Assembly (NCBI GenBank): GCA_936440205.1
Contig: OW387149.1
Span: forward strand, 3,678,114 to 3,742,113
Source of the DNA: Lepidonotus clava
Taxonomy: Eukaryota; Annelida; Polychaeta; Phyllodocida; Polynoidae
Length of the DNA stretch: 64,000 bases
Reading direction: 5' to 3'
Shown here: positions 11,064 through 21,429 of the stretch, piece by piece
Layout: each line of letters begins with the position of its first letter
Position numbering within the stretch: position 1 is the stretch's first letter
Notes under the pieces: model-generated
The model's database searches: none
What the model saw: the letters and a program-made list of their open reading frames with translations, nothing else
What the model was told of the DNA's origin: nothing
Program-made: the position numbers and the translations under genes

Positions 11064-11388
11064 GTCCGGGAACAATGACTAAGCTGCAATGTCATGCGAA
11101 AGTGGCATGAGCCCGTGTGGGGCAGCGGTTAAGGGTTCGTGGTAATGGCCGAAGCATGTCAAGCCATGTGCATGTGCTCTGCTCACCACAGGCTTTGGGA
11201 ATTTACTGATGGGCCATCTTCTGGGTGTTTCCTAAACATGGGACAGGGGAGGGGTGACAGAGGGGGTTATGGGGTAGTCTTTGTGGCTGAAGGTCATCAG
11301 TAACAATGTAGGTTTAGAAGACAATAGCTTGTTTTTATTGGCTAGATCCTGTTCATTTGTTGATATTACCTGTATTGATCAAACTCCC
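11064..11388. repeat. Mostly unassigned, with a weak tRNA-like motif
   Basis: The stretch holds 'gtggggcagcggttaagggt' at about 11116, which resembles a tRNA-type SINE A box, but there is no B box at the right spacing and no second copy was found. Otherwise nothing was recognised. Confidence 0.2.
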
Positions 11389-11713
11389 CAGCCAACTTAC
11401 GACATAACAGAAACGTTCTGCAACCATACTTTTTTCAGTCAGTTCGTTACTTTCTTTTTGGTATGTAACAATTGTGTTATTGATGGTGATGTTGAAACCT
11501 CACCTAATCAGAATGTTATTTTAACATTATCTTTTGGTGAGGTAAGAATGAAACCAAAACAGAATGTGATAAGAATATTCTGTTTAGGTTGAAGAACATT
11601 ATAACAGCACAGCAGTACTTTGCAGCAACGTTATTGGGAGCCATCACAAAAACATAACAAGAACTTATACGGAACATTGCTGCAATGTTATAATAACGTC
11701 ACATGTTTGGCTG
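11389..11713. mobile_element. MITE family E copy, best preserved
   Basis: Ends are 'cagccaacttacgac' and 'cacatgtttggctggg', an inverted CAGCCAA terminus. The interior repeats 'aacattatcttttggtgagg' and 'ttattgggagccatcaca', shared with the other copies. About 325 bp. The + strand frame at 11281-11592 is a chance open frame across it. Confidence 0.8.
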
Positions 11714-12108
11714 GGTGGGTAAAGCCTCAGACTGTATTCCACATACTGATTCTATCTGCTGACCAATTAGCAAAGTAGAATTCAGATCTTGCTTTGAGCT
11801 AAAACTAATTATGCTTTGTTAAAAACCAAAGGTCTTATTGTTTCTTATACGTGGAGAAAGTGTATGTGGTTGAAACTTTGTTTGAAGTAATTGCCTATTA
11901 CTTGTTACCCCACTACTTCTTGAATGATGTCCTTTTGCATGTGACAGTCTACACACTGAACTTACTTCAGGCCATACAAATAACCAGTGGAATAGGCTGT
12001 TAAAAGCCAGTCCATTTGGTTACTTATTTGTTAAACAGCTTTTTAAAGGACCTGTGGGAACCAGCAAATTAAGTCATGACACCATTAGTTAGTTCCCCTC
12101 TCATCCTC

Positions 12109-12182
12109 TATGTGGCTTTATAGTGTAAGGGTTAGCAACCCCCTTCAAACACCTATGTTGTGGGTTCGAATCCTGGAGGGAC
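12109..12182 (+). repeat. tRNA-like fragment, probably a SINE head
   Basis: Contains 'tagtgtaagggttagcaac' (A-box-like) and a consensus B box, 'gggttcgaatcc', at tRNA-like spacing. The expected acceptor stem does not pair, so this is not an intact tRNA gene. It is more likely the head of an old tRNA-derived SINE. Confidence 0.4.
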
Positions 12183-12311
12183 TTGTTTGGTTTAAATTAG
12201 AGATGGCTATTTCAGCTGTTGAGGCCTATAGCTAGTTTATTAGTCATCACTGTTCATATTTCAATAATGATTAGTCTTGAAGAAGGTGCTAGTTAGCTGC
12301 TTCACAAAGCA

Positions 12312-12600
12312 TAAAGCCTGGTCCCCACAGGGTGAATAGGTTACAAAAATATGATGGCGACCAATGAGATAATCAGCAATTTAGTCACCCGGTGACTTAC
12401 CATACAAGGTGTGATGTCTGGCAACTAACCCACTAGTTGCCGTGGTTTTTGGGCAAAATATTGGACATTGCCAATGTGAAGATTAATTCTTTGGTCGCTG
12501 GACAACTAGATAGTCACCTGGCAACTATCATTTTCTTCATGGTTGCTGCTGAAAACCAATAATTGCCAGGGTTTAGTCACCCTGTGGGTACGCTCCTTAA
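12312..12600. mobile_element. MITE family D
   Basis: Left end 'taaagcctggtccccacagg' and right end 'caccctgtgggtacgctcc' followed by TTAA form an inverted repeat. The interior has several GTGAC/GTCAC and 'caactag' words. The end sequence resembles families B and C (AAAGCCTGTATTCCACAGGG). One copy only was found in the window. Confidence 0.65.
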
Positions 12601-12997
12601 GAAAAACTCTCCTCTCAACAAAACATATGAAAAACTCCTCCTGTCACTGGCCATGGCACTTGCAGAAATACTTTTCTCATAAGAAGTGGTTTATTTAGGC
12701 AATGCTGGCATGAACAGAAAATTCATTACGGGTATTCTAGTTAAGTTTTGAATGTTCTTGATCCTAGAAAAAGCAAGTTCCAGTCACAAGAAACCTCTTT
12801 AGTGGGGTCCTAAGCAGTTCAATCTCCATCACAAGAGTCTTTGTTTGTCCTTCCTACAAGTGATCAATTTCCATGATGTCCTTTGTTTCTTATGAAACAG
12901 CTGTTGTTGAGTGAAGGCAGATAAGGGTGCCATTTCCCACTTGGTTTCAAAATTGAAATTGGGATTTGGTCCTACGTCAGATTTTGGGAAACCTGCC

Positions 12998-13098
12998 CAG
13001 GGGCAGATCCGAAGGGGGTGGTCATGGGAGTCCTGACCTTTTGTTGGGGACTTACACTTGTGAAAGAGGATTTCGAAATCTTGTATCTGCCCCTCCTG
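12998..13098. mobile_element. hAT-like MITE (family J), short
   Basis: Begins CAGGGGCAGATCC and ends 'gtatctgcccctcctg'. The interior has the family's 'ggggacttacacttgtgaaa' part. A CTGCC word flanks both sides and may be part of an 8-bp target duplication as hAT elements make. About 100 bp, strongly reduced. Confidence 0.65.
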
Positions 13099-14012
13099 CC
13101 CATATTGCAGGAGTATCCATCAGCAAGTGCTCTTATTTCTTTTGAATCAGCTAGAAAGGTACTTTTAATAATTAATTATATAATATTTTTGGCCAACTCG
13201 CAATCATATAATTGAGTATGGGACTTGAGAATGAATAGAAGCTAAACTTTACATCATAATGCTTAAAATGTAATACAACATTAATACTTTCCTCTTTTTG
13301 AAGTCATCCTCATTGTGTTTTAGATACTAGTGCCAATCCTAATCATAATAGGCTGAAACAGGGGGGAAATGATGCATCCCATGTTGGCCAAGTCCCATAG
13401 AGAGAAGCATTGAAAACAGCAATTGGATTGGCAGATGCTTCACTCCGAATCTTCATGCTCCTTCTCAATGCAGAGTTCTTAGCGCCTGCACCATTCAATC
13501 GTTGCTGGACCCAGCCATCTTTATTGTGAAATGAGATGATTACTTCTATTATTTGGCTCCCAATTTTGACAATCATGAGCTTGAAATGCAGCTGCAACCA
13601 GATTGAAAATAACTGGTGCTAAATGAGAAGACAATGAGAATGGAGTGTAATTGTTTACTTTTTCACCTGGAGGATTGGGGATGATATTTATATAACTTTT
13701 ATTTTAGGTTTCTATGAGAAATATAATAATTTTTTCCAAGAATGATCGATTAATTGTTTTCTCGCTGAAATCTATACCGACATATTTTCTTCATCACGAC
13801 AATATTTATCTTATAACAAAAATATAAGAATTTACTGTTCTGATCATGGACCTGTGATATCATTTCTATAGTTTAAAATGGCGTACTGTCTCTTTGGAGC
13901 ATTGGTATATAAATAAAACATAGCTGTAATACCAGGTAGAAATACTGGGGTCACGAGAAGTATCTTCCCAGCTAAGTTGCAATGTAACAGTATTCGTCTC
14001 CGACCATTCCTT
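13099..14012. other. Unassigned sequence
   Basis: About 900 bp. No repeats or protein-like frames were recognised. AT-rich between 13660 and 13870. Confidence 0.3.
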
Positions 14013-14190
14013 TTCAGGGGTGAATACAGGATTTCGGAAAGGGGAGTCAGCATATAGGCTAAGTACTAAAAGATCGCACATTTGCGAGTATACAAGCAAT
14101 GTTATTCTTTATTAATGAAGTTTAAGGGACCACCAAAGGGGAGGGGGTGGTCAGGAGCCCCTTGACCCCCCCTGGATCCGCTCCTGCTTT
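14013..14190. mobile_element. hAT-like MITE (family J)
   Basis: Starts 'caggggtgaatacaggattt' and ends 'cctggatccgctcctg'. The interior 'gtcagcatataggctaagta' and the GGACCACCAAA block are shared with the copies at 16306, 27594, 30505 and 61915. Non-coding. Confidence 0.75.
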
Positions 14191-14526
14191 TTGTTTGTTA
14201 TACTTATGAAAAACAATGGTACATAACAGTTATGTTTTTTCATGGTGAGATCTTAACCTCACCGAATCAGAACGTTATTATGAGACCTCGACAAATCAGA
14301 GTGTTATTATAATGTTGTTTTCATTTTCATGATGTTAACATTGAATCAAAACAGAAAATTATGATAAGCCGTTAAAAATGTTGACCAAAATATTGCAGTA
14401 GCATCACATTGTGACATCACAGCAGTATGTTGCTTCAACATTATTGGAAGCCATCAAAATAATGTATCAAGAGCGAAAACAGAATGTCACTGCAATGTTA
14501 TTACAATGCCACACCCTTGGTTGGGT
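14191..14526. mobile_element. MITE family E copy
   Basis: Contains 'catggtgagatcttaacctc' and 'ggaagccatcaaaataatg', and ends 'cacacccttggttgggtg'. Co-linear with the copies at 4931 and 11389 but diverged and with a decayed left end. It abuts the hAT-like MITE on the left. Confidence 0.65.
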
Positions 14527-14539
14527 GCAAAGCTGTTGC

Positions 14540-15060
14540 AGTTTCACATTGGGAAGGAAAGCCTTAGCTCCAATACAAACAGCTGCATCTGACAAGCACT
14601 GTGGTGTGTCGCATAACGGGTCTGGCTGTTGTGAGGGTTGGCATATACGGCAGGCCCCATCCCCGTTGAACAGCGAGTGTATCCAACCTTACCAATAACA
14701 GAGAGGGTTGGCACATCCGATTTTAAAAATGTCAGTGGCCCGTCGCATAACAGGTTGGCAACAGCGATGGTTTGCACCCTCTCCCTGTTAGGAGAGTTCT
14801 CCCTGTTGCGATGGTGCCCCCTGTTGATTTGCGGCTGTTCTGCTCAACCAATTTTAATTCTGTAAAAAGTTCTGGAAACTAGACATTTAGATCTTAAATC
14901 CCTGAAATTTTCATCCCGGAAAATTGATTAGAAATGGGTGAAAATTGATGTCGAATTTCACGTATAACAGGGAGACTTTGCCAAACCCCTGCTGTTTTAA
15001 AGAGCGATATCGTTCCTTCCGTTATGCGACGGGGCACAGAGGGACATTTTGGGGTCATTA
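14540..15060. repeat. Dispersed repeat also found at both edges of the 39-kb satellite
   Basis: The part 14826-14970 ('ggctgttctgctcaaccaat', 'ttaattctgtaaaaagttct', 'gaaaattgatgtcgaatttc') is related to 38806-38955 and 41906-42065. A left part at 14565-14600 ('caatacaaacagctgcatc') recurs at 15760-15790. The full extent and class of the repeat are unclear; no TIR was confirmed. Confidence 0.5.
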
Positions 15061-16305
15061 TTTTAACATTCTGTTTTCAGCAAACCATACCTGTGTCCTG
15101 CAGCTTATAAAATATTCAAAAGGCAAGTGATGGAATTGTATCTATCAGTCAATTAACTGTGTTCAAAATGTGTACAAAACTGTCGCTGTTGTGCGGATTG
15201 GCTCAACTTAAGCAAAACTTAAAGGGGCAGAACTTGTTAGGTACCTAACGAATCCACCCTGCTGTGCACCTCCCGGGTCCCTCCTGGAGGGGTGGATATG
15301 CTAATGGGGCAATACTGGGGTCAGAGGGGGGAGTTAGGTAAGAGAGGTGTCATTTACTGACCAGTGTCCCTTTGATATAACAGCCTCAACAGAGGAGGGA
15401 TGTAACCATAATTGTGGAACAGCCACAACTTTGAAATCTAACTGATGTAGAGGGATGTTTGTGTCCATTTTCCCAGCAATGGGTCTTGGTATGTTCATGT
15501 GGTAGCTCATCTATAAAATGAATTGTTAAAATCATTTGTTCCTCAGATATTTGAGAAAAACCCTAAATTCAAGCAGACCTTTGAACTGTTGGAATGATAG
15601 ACCCCCCACTGGGGTTATGGCTGTTCCACCCTTTATATACCCCCCGTGCCCCTTTAAGGATATCGCTGTTGTGAGACCCGCATATAAGTCCTCCCAGAAC
15701 TCTCTCTCTTGCGAGAGTTTGGTTATGGGACAGGCCACGTGGGGAAGGCTAACCAAGGCTCCAATACAAACAGCTGCATCTGACAAGCACAGAGACAAGT
15801 GTGAGCGCTACACAGAAAAATAGCAACAAACAATTCTCAAATAGAACAAAAAAATTAATATGTTTGTGACAGTAAACAAGAAAAAAACAGTAGACTTTTC
15901 CAAATGATCACTGCAAAAACAGTCTTTCCCAGGCAAATTACCATTCAGGACAGCTGCTATGAATGTAAAAGAGGCAAACAGTGCAAACGATGGTAGTTCG
16001 AAAGCCGATGATCCACAATGCAAAAGACAGAAACATATTCCCCTCTCGTACATGATACAAGTATTTGGAAATATATTTCCCGATACAAATACAAAAATAT
16101 TCCATGAAAAATGATATCTTAATGAAAATAATCTCTTTCTAATAACCCTGTTTCTAAATCTAATTAAGAAATGGATTGTTATCGCGGCGTGTATCAGCCT
16201 ACGCTTTTTACTAAGGATTTGGCCTACATTTACATCCAGTTTTTAGATGCAACTTATAAAACATTTTGGGCCTAAAATTGGTAACGGCAATGCAACATTA
16301 TTCAG
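15061..16305. other. Mostly unassigned sequence
   Basis: About 1.2 kb. Apart from the 33-bp block shared with 14568 (at 15758-15790) nothing was recognised. Both strands are open for about 90 codons around 15540-15820, but the frames overlap each other and look random. Confidence 0.25.
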
Positions 16306-16476
16306 CAGGGGCGAATCCAGGGGCGTCCAGGGGGTCCTGACTGCCCTCACCCACTTTTGGTGGGAACGTAAACTTGAAAAAGTGAAAAAGACATCTCATG
16401 TGTGTGCACGAATGCGCTCTTTTTTAGTACTAAGCCAATATATGGACCCCCTTTCGAAATCCTGTATCTGCCCCTG
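16306..16476. mobile_element. hAT-like MITE (family J)
   Basis: Starts CAGGGGCGAATCCAGG and ends 'cctgtatctgcccctg', a clear imperfect TIR. The interior 'gtgtgtgcacgaatgcgc' and 'agccaatatatggacccc' match family positions. 171 bp. Confidence 0.75.
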
Positions 16477-16832
16477 TGCATCCTTTGTCGACAGGAAGAA
16501 CATGTATCTATGTGATGTTGATTTATATAATAAAATATAAAAAAGAAATCATATTGAATTGCATGCTGGCACGAGTCCGACCAAATGCAGCAAAATGAAC
16601 TCATCTCTGTGGGGAGAGAGCCCTGGACATCTGTTGTAATTGATGTCAGAGAGGTCAATCAAATCATGCAGACACAGATATAAGCACTGCATGCAATCTC
16701 TGCCGAAAAGAAATTGTCCTTTCAAATGTCTTGCCTTGCAGGACATCTCTTACACAGTTTGTTTCACCCTCTTTTGCTGTATGTGATGGGCAACTCAAGT
16801 TGTCCAGTTGTCCACTGTCTCTTTATGTTCTA

Positions 16833-17105
16833 GATATCCGTGGCCGAAAGTGTGGTATCCATGGCTGAAAATCGGTGGTCGAAAGTGCAATATCGGTGGC
16901 TGAAAATGTGATATCGGTGGCCGAAAGTGCGATATCGGTGGCCGAAAGTGCGATAAAGGCAGCCAGTACAAAATCGGCAGGAAAAATTTACCAACATGTT
17001 GGTAAATATTATCAGCAATGCCGTCGATTTTATATTGGCAATGGTGAAAGTATATCAGCCGCACATAGGCCACGCACTTTCGGTATATGGAATATGGCCT
17101 TAAGG
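16833..17105. repeat. 21-bp minisatellite and foldback around a perfect palindrome
   Basis: Six or so units of 'gatatcggtggccgaaagtgc' type run from 16833 to 16955. The complement of the motif (CGCACTTTCGGTATA) reappears at 17074-17090, followed by 'atatggccttaag', a family C-like terminus. Midway lies a perfect 22-bp palindrome at 16986-17007 centred on CCAACATGTTGG. This looks like a family C-type MITE whose terminal motif was amplified on one side. Confidence 0.65.
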
Positions 17106-17865
17106 TGGTCAATACAGTTGACTTATGGTACCCAGATATCGCTCAGGGCCCAGATTTGGTCACAGCTGTAGTTGATCTGTGCCCAAAGTGGACCAGTCAC
17201 AACATAACTCATCACAGTAAGCAATATCCTCGTTAGAATAACAAAGTGATACCACCAACCAACCAAGGAACAGGGGCATTTTATTGACATGAGATGCATT
17301 TTCTTTATCATAAGTTCAGTGTGCGATAATTCAAGATATTTTTGGGTATTAAAAGAGACTGAGGTGGTAAAGCATTAGACTTAGCCTGCCTAGCAAGGGA
17401 AAGGGCCCTTACTTGAGAGTAATCATTGAAAGGTCAAAATGATTAGGAAATTCTTTTTCGAAAAGATTTCCGAAATAATTCATGTATCAGGGCCACTATC
17501 TCGTCGTGGATAAGGACTTCTAATAATCATAACCATATCTCATCACACAATAACAAGTACCATTGTGAAAAACTCGGCCCCTTATCTTTGCACCAGAAAC
17601 ACAAACCTTGTTTGTTTCCTAAATAATGTTTGCAATAATTCTGTCGTTACCCCCACGCCCCTTTCGCTGGTTTTATGCCCCGTGCTACCGGACACCAGCT
17701 AAGGAGACCAGCGGGACCCGTTACCACGTGACTCTCGTGAATAAACGAGACTTTGAGCGTGGTCCCGCGAGAGAGAGTGGGCGGTTCTGTCGGGGGAAGG
17801 GGAGGGACAATGCTAGACTGTAGTTACGTCCAAGTCCGCTAGGTGCTCAAACTAGGACTGTTAAC
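17106..17865. other. Unassigned, with a GC-rich inverted repeat at 17713-17769
   Basis: No element was recognised from 17106 to 17640. The block 17640-17815 is GC-rich compared with its surroundings and contains GCGGGACCC...CACGTG...TCTCGT, then ACGAGA...GCGTGGTCCCGC, an imperfect inverted repeat around a 6-bp loop. A CACGTG E-box is present. The 65-codon frame at 17626 shows no known domain. Confidence 0.35.
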
Positions 17866-18065
17866 CAGCAACCATTTTAGGTGGGAATTCCCACCAATAT
17901 TTCAGCATGCTTTGGTTTATGGAAGGTAGGACCATAAACCAGCAAGCAGGCCAAGAACCATCAAAAGGGATACCCATGCCATTTGTAGAGGGCCAATAAA
18001 AGAATTCCTTATAGATTTTAGGTGGCCACTAGTAGCCATGGACTCTTGTGGGTGTAAGGACCTAT
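17866..18065. repeat. Dispersed repeat O, copy 1
   Basis: Shares 'ccattttaggtgggaattcc', 'gtaggaccataaaccagc' and 'agggccaataaaagaattc' with 32088-32300 in the same order and orientation, about 200 bp. Ends are not clearly inverted, so the class is unknown. Confidence 0.7.
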
Positions 18066-18697
18066 TATGCAAAGGACTAGGGGAGGGTGCTTTCTCCCGA
18101 TAAACCTATAAATGAGAATACAAAGGGAAAACTCTCCTTATTATGACATATGTGCAAGGAGATGTTGTAAGCTCGCATAAGAGCTGGTGCACTATGCATG
18201 TCTTGGCTGCAATAACATGTTTTTTGAGGAAAAAAATTGACAATGTGATATTGAAGGAAATGATGAGCTAACAACACTTGGCCAAGTACGTAAATTTATT
18301 GGCAAGGTATTGCATTAAGAAAACAAATTGACAATGTGATATTGATGGTGAATAATAGATTAACAACACAAGAACGTAACTTTATGGTATTGATGATTAC
18401 CTTTACTAGATGATTCATCACTGTTATTAGACTGTTCATAGACTCCAGTACACAAAAGAAAATAGGGAAATTACAACCCTTGCAGAATTGAGCGATAAAA
18501 ATTGTTTTACTGAGGAATGAATATATATCTACGAATGATATGTCTCACTCACATCATGAGTTCGGCTTAGATAGGTTAAATATCTGAAGAAATAGTATTG
18601 CATTGAATAAATTGAATTTATTTCTGTGTATTGCACTATTGGAATTATGGGGGGAAACACTCTGAAATTGTGACTAGCCCCCCCAAGTTACTCCCAT
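18066..18697. other. Unassigned AT-rich sequence
   Basis: No element was recognised. 'gacaatgtgatattgaaggaaatgatga' near 18239 is echoed by a similar string near 18329, suggesting a small local duplication of about 50 bp. Confidence 0.3.
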
Positions 18698-19004
18698 GGG
18701 GCCCATTGCACACTGATATTTTGTTGTTACGACAACTTTAACATAACTTTAAGATCGTTTTCATAACAACAAAAGTTATCACTGTTACGGTACCCCTAAT
18801 ATTTCTGTTTCTACTGGATGAAATTAAATTCTGTGAAATGATATATGAAGGGGGAAAATAAGAATATTTCCTGCAAAAATTACTGTTCATTTAGAGCGTT
18901 CTAAATAAGCATTCAAAACAACTGTTGTTACGATCAAAGTAACAACAAAAGGTTTCATTGTTTCGCTGATTTTCGTTGTTATGGTCGGTATTGTGCAACG
19001 GGCC
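18698..19004. mobile_element. MITE family K, copy 1
   Basis: Ends 'ggggcccattgcaca' and 'tgtgcaacgggcc' are inverted. The interior 'ataactttaagatcg', 'tctgtttctactggatgaaa' and 'gagcgttctaaata' matches 26974-27300 in order. About 307 bp, non-coding. Confidence 0.8.
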
Positions 19005-19200
19005 AACGGGGATGAGGGTAGGGAGGGGAGTGGGGAAGTGGGGGAGGGGTAAGAGGGTGAGTGGTTGGGCATATTGATCTGTACCTACTGTGAGGACCTC
19101 TCACTCCTCTCCCATGTGTGTATCCATCCGCCTCATTCCGGGCTGTGTCAACAAAGTAGTGCCACGACTCACGAATGTAGGTAGAAATGGGTGATTGGGT

Positions 19201-20039
19201 CGGACCGAGGATTCTAGGACAATCACCCCTGGGACAACTACCCCTGGGACAACTACCCCTGGGACAACTACCCCTGGGACAACTACCCCCTAGGACTATT
19301 ACCCACTAGGACTATTACCCACTAGGACTATTACCCCCATAGGACAACTACCCCTGGGACAACTACCCCTTAGGACAATTACCCCTTAGGACAATTACCC
19401 CTATAGGTAGGACAACTACCCCTTAGGACAACTACCCCTCTAGATAGGACAATTACCCCTATAGGTAGGACAATTACCCCTTTAGGACAACTACCCCCAT
19501 AGGTAGGACAACTACCCCCTTTGATAGTAGTAAGGGGGTAGTTGTCCTACTAAAGGGGGTAATTGTCCTATCAAAGGGGGGTAGTTGTCCTACCAATAGG
19601 GGTAGTTGTCCTATCAAAGGGGGGTAGTTGTCCTACCAATAGGGGTAGTTGTCCTATCAAGGGGGGTAGTTGTCCTACCTATGGGGGTAGTTGTCCTATC
19701 ATAGGGGTAGTTGTCCTATCAAGGGGGTAATTGTCCTAAATGGGTAATGGTCTTATATATAGGGGTAGTTGTCCTATCTAAAGGGGTAGTTGTCCTATAG
19801 GGGTAGTTGTCCTATGGGGGTAGTTGTCCTACCCGTAGGGGTAGTTGTCCTAAGGGGTAGTTGTTCTAAGGGGTAGTTGTCCCAGGGGTAGTTGTCCTAT
19901 GGGGGTAATAGTCCTAGGGGGTAATAGTCCTAAGGGGTAGTTGTCCTAGGGGGTAGTTGTCCCCAGGGTAGTTGTCCCAGGGGTAGTTGTCCCAGGGGTA
20001 GTTGTCCCAGGGGTAGTTGTCCTGTCACCCGGACCGAGG
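19201..20039. mobile_element. Foldback (FB-like) element built of iterated 15-21 bp units, with 10-bp target duplication
   Basis: The direct repeat CGGACCGAGG at 19201-19210 and 20030-20039 looks like a target-site duplication. Between them, 19211-19520 holds about 18 units of the type 'ggacaactacccct' and 19525-20029 about 27 units in the opposite orientation ('ggggtagttgtcc'). Unit length varies from 15 to 21 bp through short spacers such as 'atagg', 'tatcaa' and 'taccaat'. Some units carry ACTATTACCC instead. The middle is only a few bases. Known foldback elements (Drosophila FB, sea urchin TU) have this architecture and 8-10 bp target duplications, and FB is linked to MULE transposases. 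Membership is inferred from structure. No ORF. Confidence 0.85.
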
Positions 20040-20939
20040 CGTAGGGATACATCGAGTCACATTGACTCGGAAGGGTCAGGTCCAAGGTCGAAGTTCAAAA
20101 CCAAAGAGGTTATTAAAGGGAAAACAGCGTCGGATCCAGGAATTTGAAATAAAAGGGGGGGGGGGGCGTGCGCTATTGGAAAAAAGAAATTCTTAATGAC
20201 TTTCTGGACGAATTCTATATGAAAAACATCTGAATTATGGGAAAGTAAACAAATTCTTAAAGGGAGGGGCCAGTGAATTTGAAATAATATACTGCTATGA
20301 TCCTTATCACCAAGGGAGTTGCCATACCAATTTTTACATGTGTAGCTTCAATATTTTCTTTTTTATTCATGTTTTTGTAAATTGTTATGACTCATGCCTG
20401 TGTGCAGTTGATGCACCTTGTACAGTGCATCTGCCAGTGTGTGACGTCACAAACAGATCAGATAAAATTTTAGAAATGCAAAAACAACACAATATAATTA
20501 TGTTAATGCTTTTTATTCAATTTTGTAACATTTATAATCATGAAATAAACAAATCTATGGCAAAAATTTGCAATCAAAATTTTTTTTAAAGAAATTTTAC
20601 TTTTAACATTTGAAAATAATGTCTTTTATGTGTGCATCACACACAGATGTGTCTTTTCTCAAGGATCAGAGGAACATGAGGTTCCTTAAAGTTAGACATT
20701 AGTTATGACATGAATGAGTCAATTGATGTGATTGAAATTTGGCATACTTCTGTATATGCATTAACTCTAACGTATAAAGTGTAAAATAACCAGAATTAAA
20801 ATTTCACTGGCTCCTCTCTTTAAGTAGTGTGGATTTACTGCCATGAAAATGCCTGCGATCTCATATTGTGTCTATAAAGTGAGGGGAATAAAAGAACCCT
20901 TGATTAGGGACAGTTTGCTTCTCATAGAGTTTCTAATTT
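20040..20939. other. Mostly unassigned, with an hAT-like scrap and a small shared repeat
   Basis: 20128-20175 has 'gtcggatccaggaatttga' and a G run, like the start of a family J MITE. 20817-20910 ('ctttaagtagtgtggattta', 'tgtctataaagtgaggggaa') is shared with 26572-26650. The rest has no recognised content. The 83-codon frame at 20338 is AT-rich and not protein-like. Confidence 0.35.
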
Positions 20940-21052
20940 CCTTTACAGACTAGCCCCAAAATGCGCATTGGGGCTAATTGGACAATTGGCGGTAATTTAT
21001 TCAAGGCGGGACGCTAGGCTATTTATACCACTCGGCTCCCCTCGCCGCCCAC

Positions 21053-21427
21053 TTGGCGACTCGGCGCGGACCAGGACACTACAAACTGCTTATGGCGGTA
21101 AAAACCCTGGTGCCGCCTGCTCTGAGTGCCCACCGGATCGTCATAAAGACTGACAACATGGCCTCGGTCCATGCCCTCAACACTGGGCGGACCAGAGACT
21201 ACATCCTGGCCAGCTGCTCCAGGGAACTGTGGCTGGTGGCGGCCCAGCAGAACCTCACCATAGCCATTGTCCACGCACCTGGCACCTCCCTCGTCCTCGC
21301 GGACGCACTCAGCAGACGCCACAAGCACCCACGCTACCAGGCTCTCGTTGACGAACTCACTGCTTATCATGATCTCTCCCCTGTTGATCACGTTCCCCTC
21401 CGTTATGTGTTCACTAACTACCTGTAA
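21053..21427 (+). pseudogene. RNase H-like domain remnant of DIRS-type polymerase
   Basis: The frame carries TDNMASVHALN (the TDN core of RNase H-like folds), then a SRELWLVAAQQ-like helix and HAPGTSLVLADALSR, the H-x-P-G...AD-x-LSR signature that closes the RNase H part of DIRS and related polymerases. In the family this domain follows the reverse transcriptase and removes RNA from the hybrid. The first codons lie in repeat A1, so the annotated start is not a real protein start. Fossil part of the element at 20967-22918. Confidence 0.75.
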
Positions 21428-21429
21428 TT

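Noticed and set aside
12109-12182. Functional tRNA gene
   Set aside because: A and B boxes are good but the acceptor stem does not pair.
19211-20029. CRISPR-like array
   Set aside because: Units have no constant repeat/spacer structure, switch orientation in the middle, and the context is an animal genome; a foldback element fits better.
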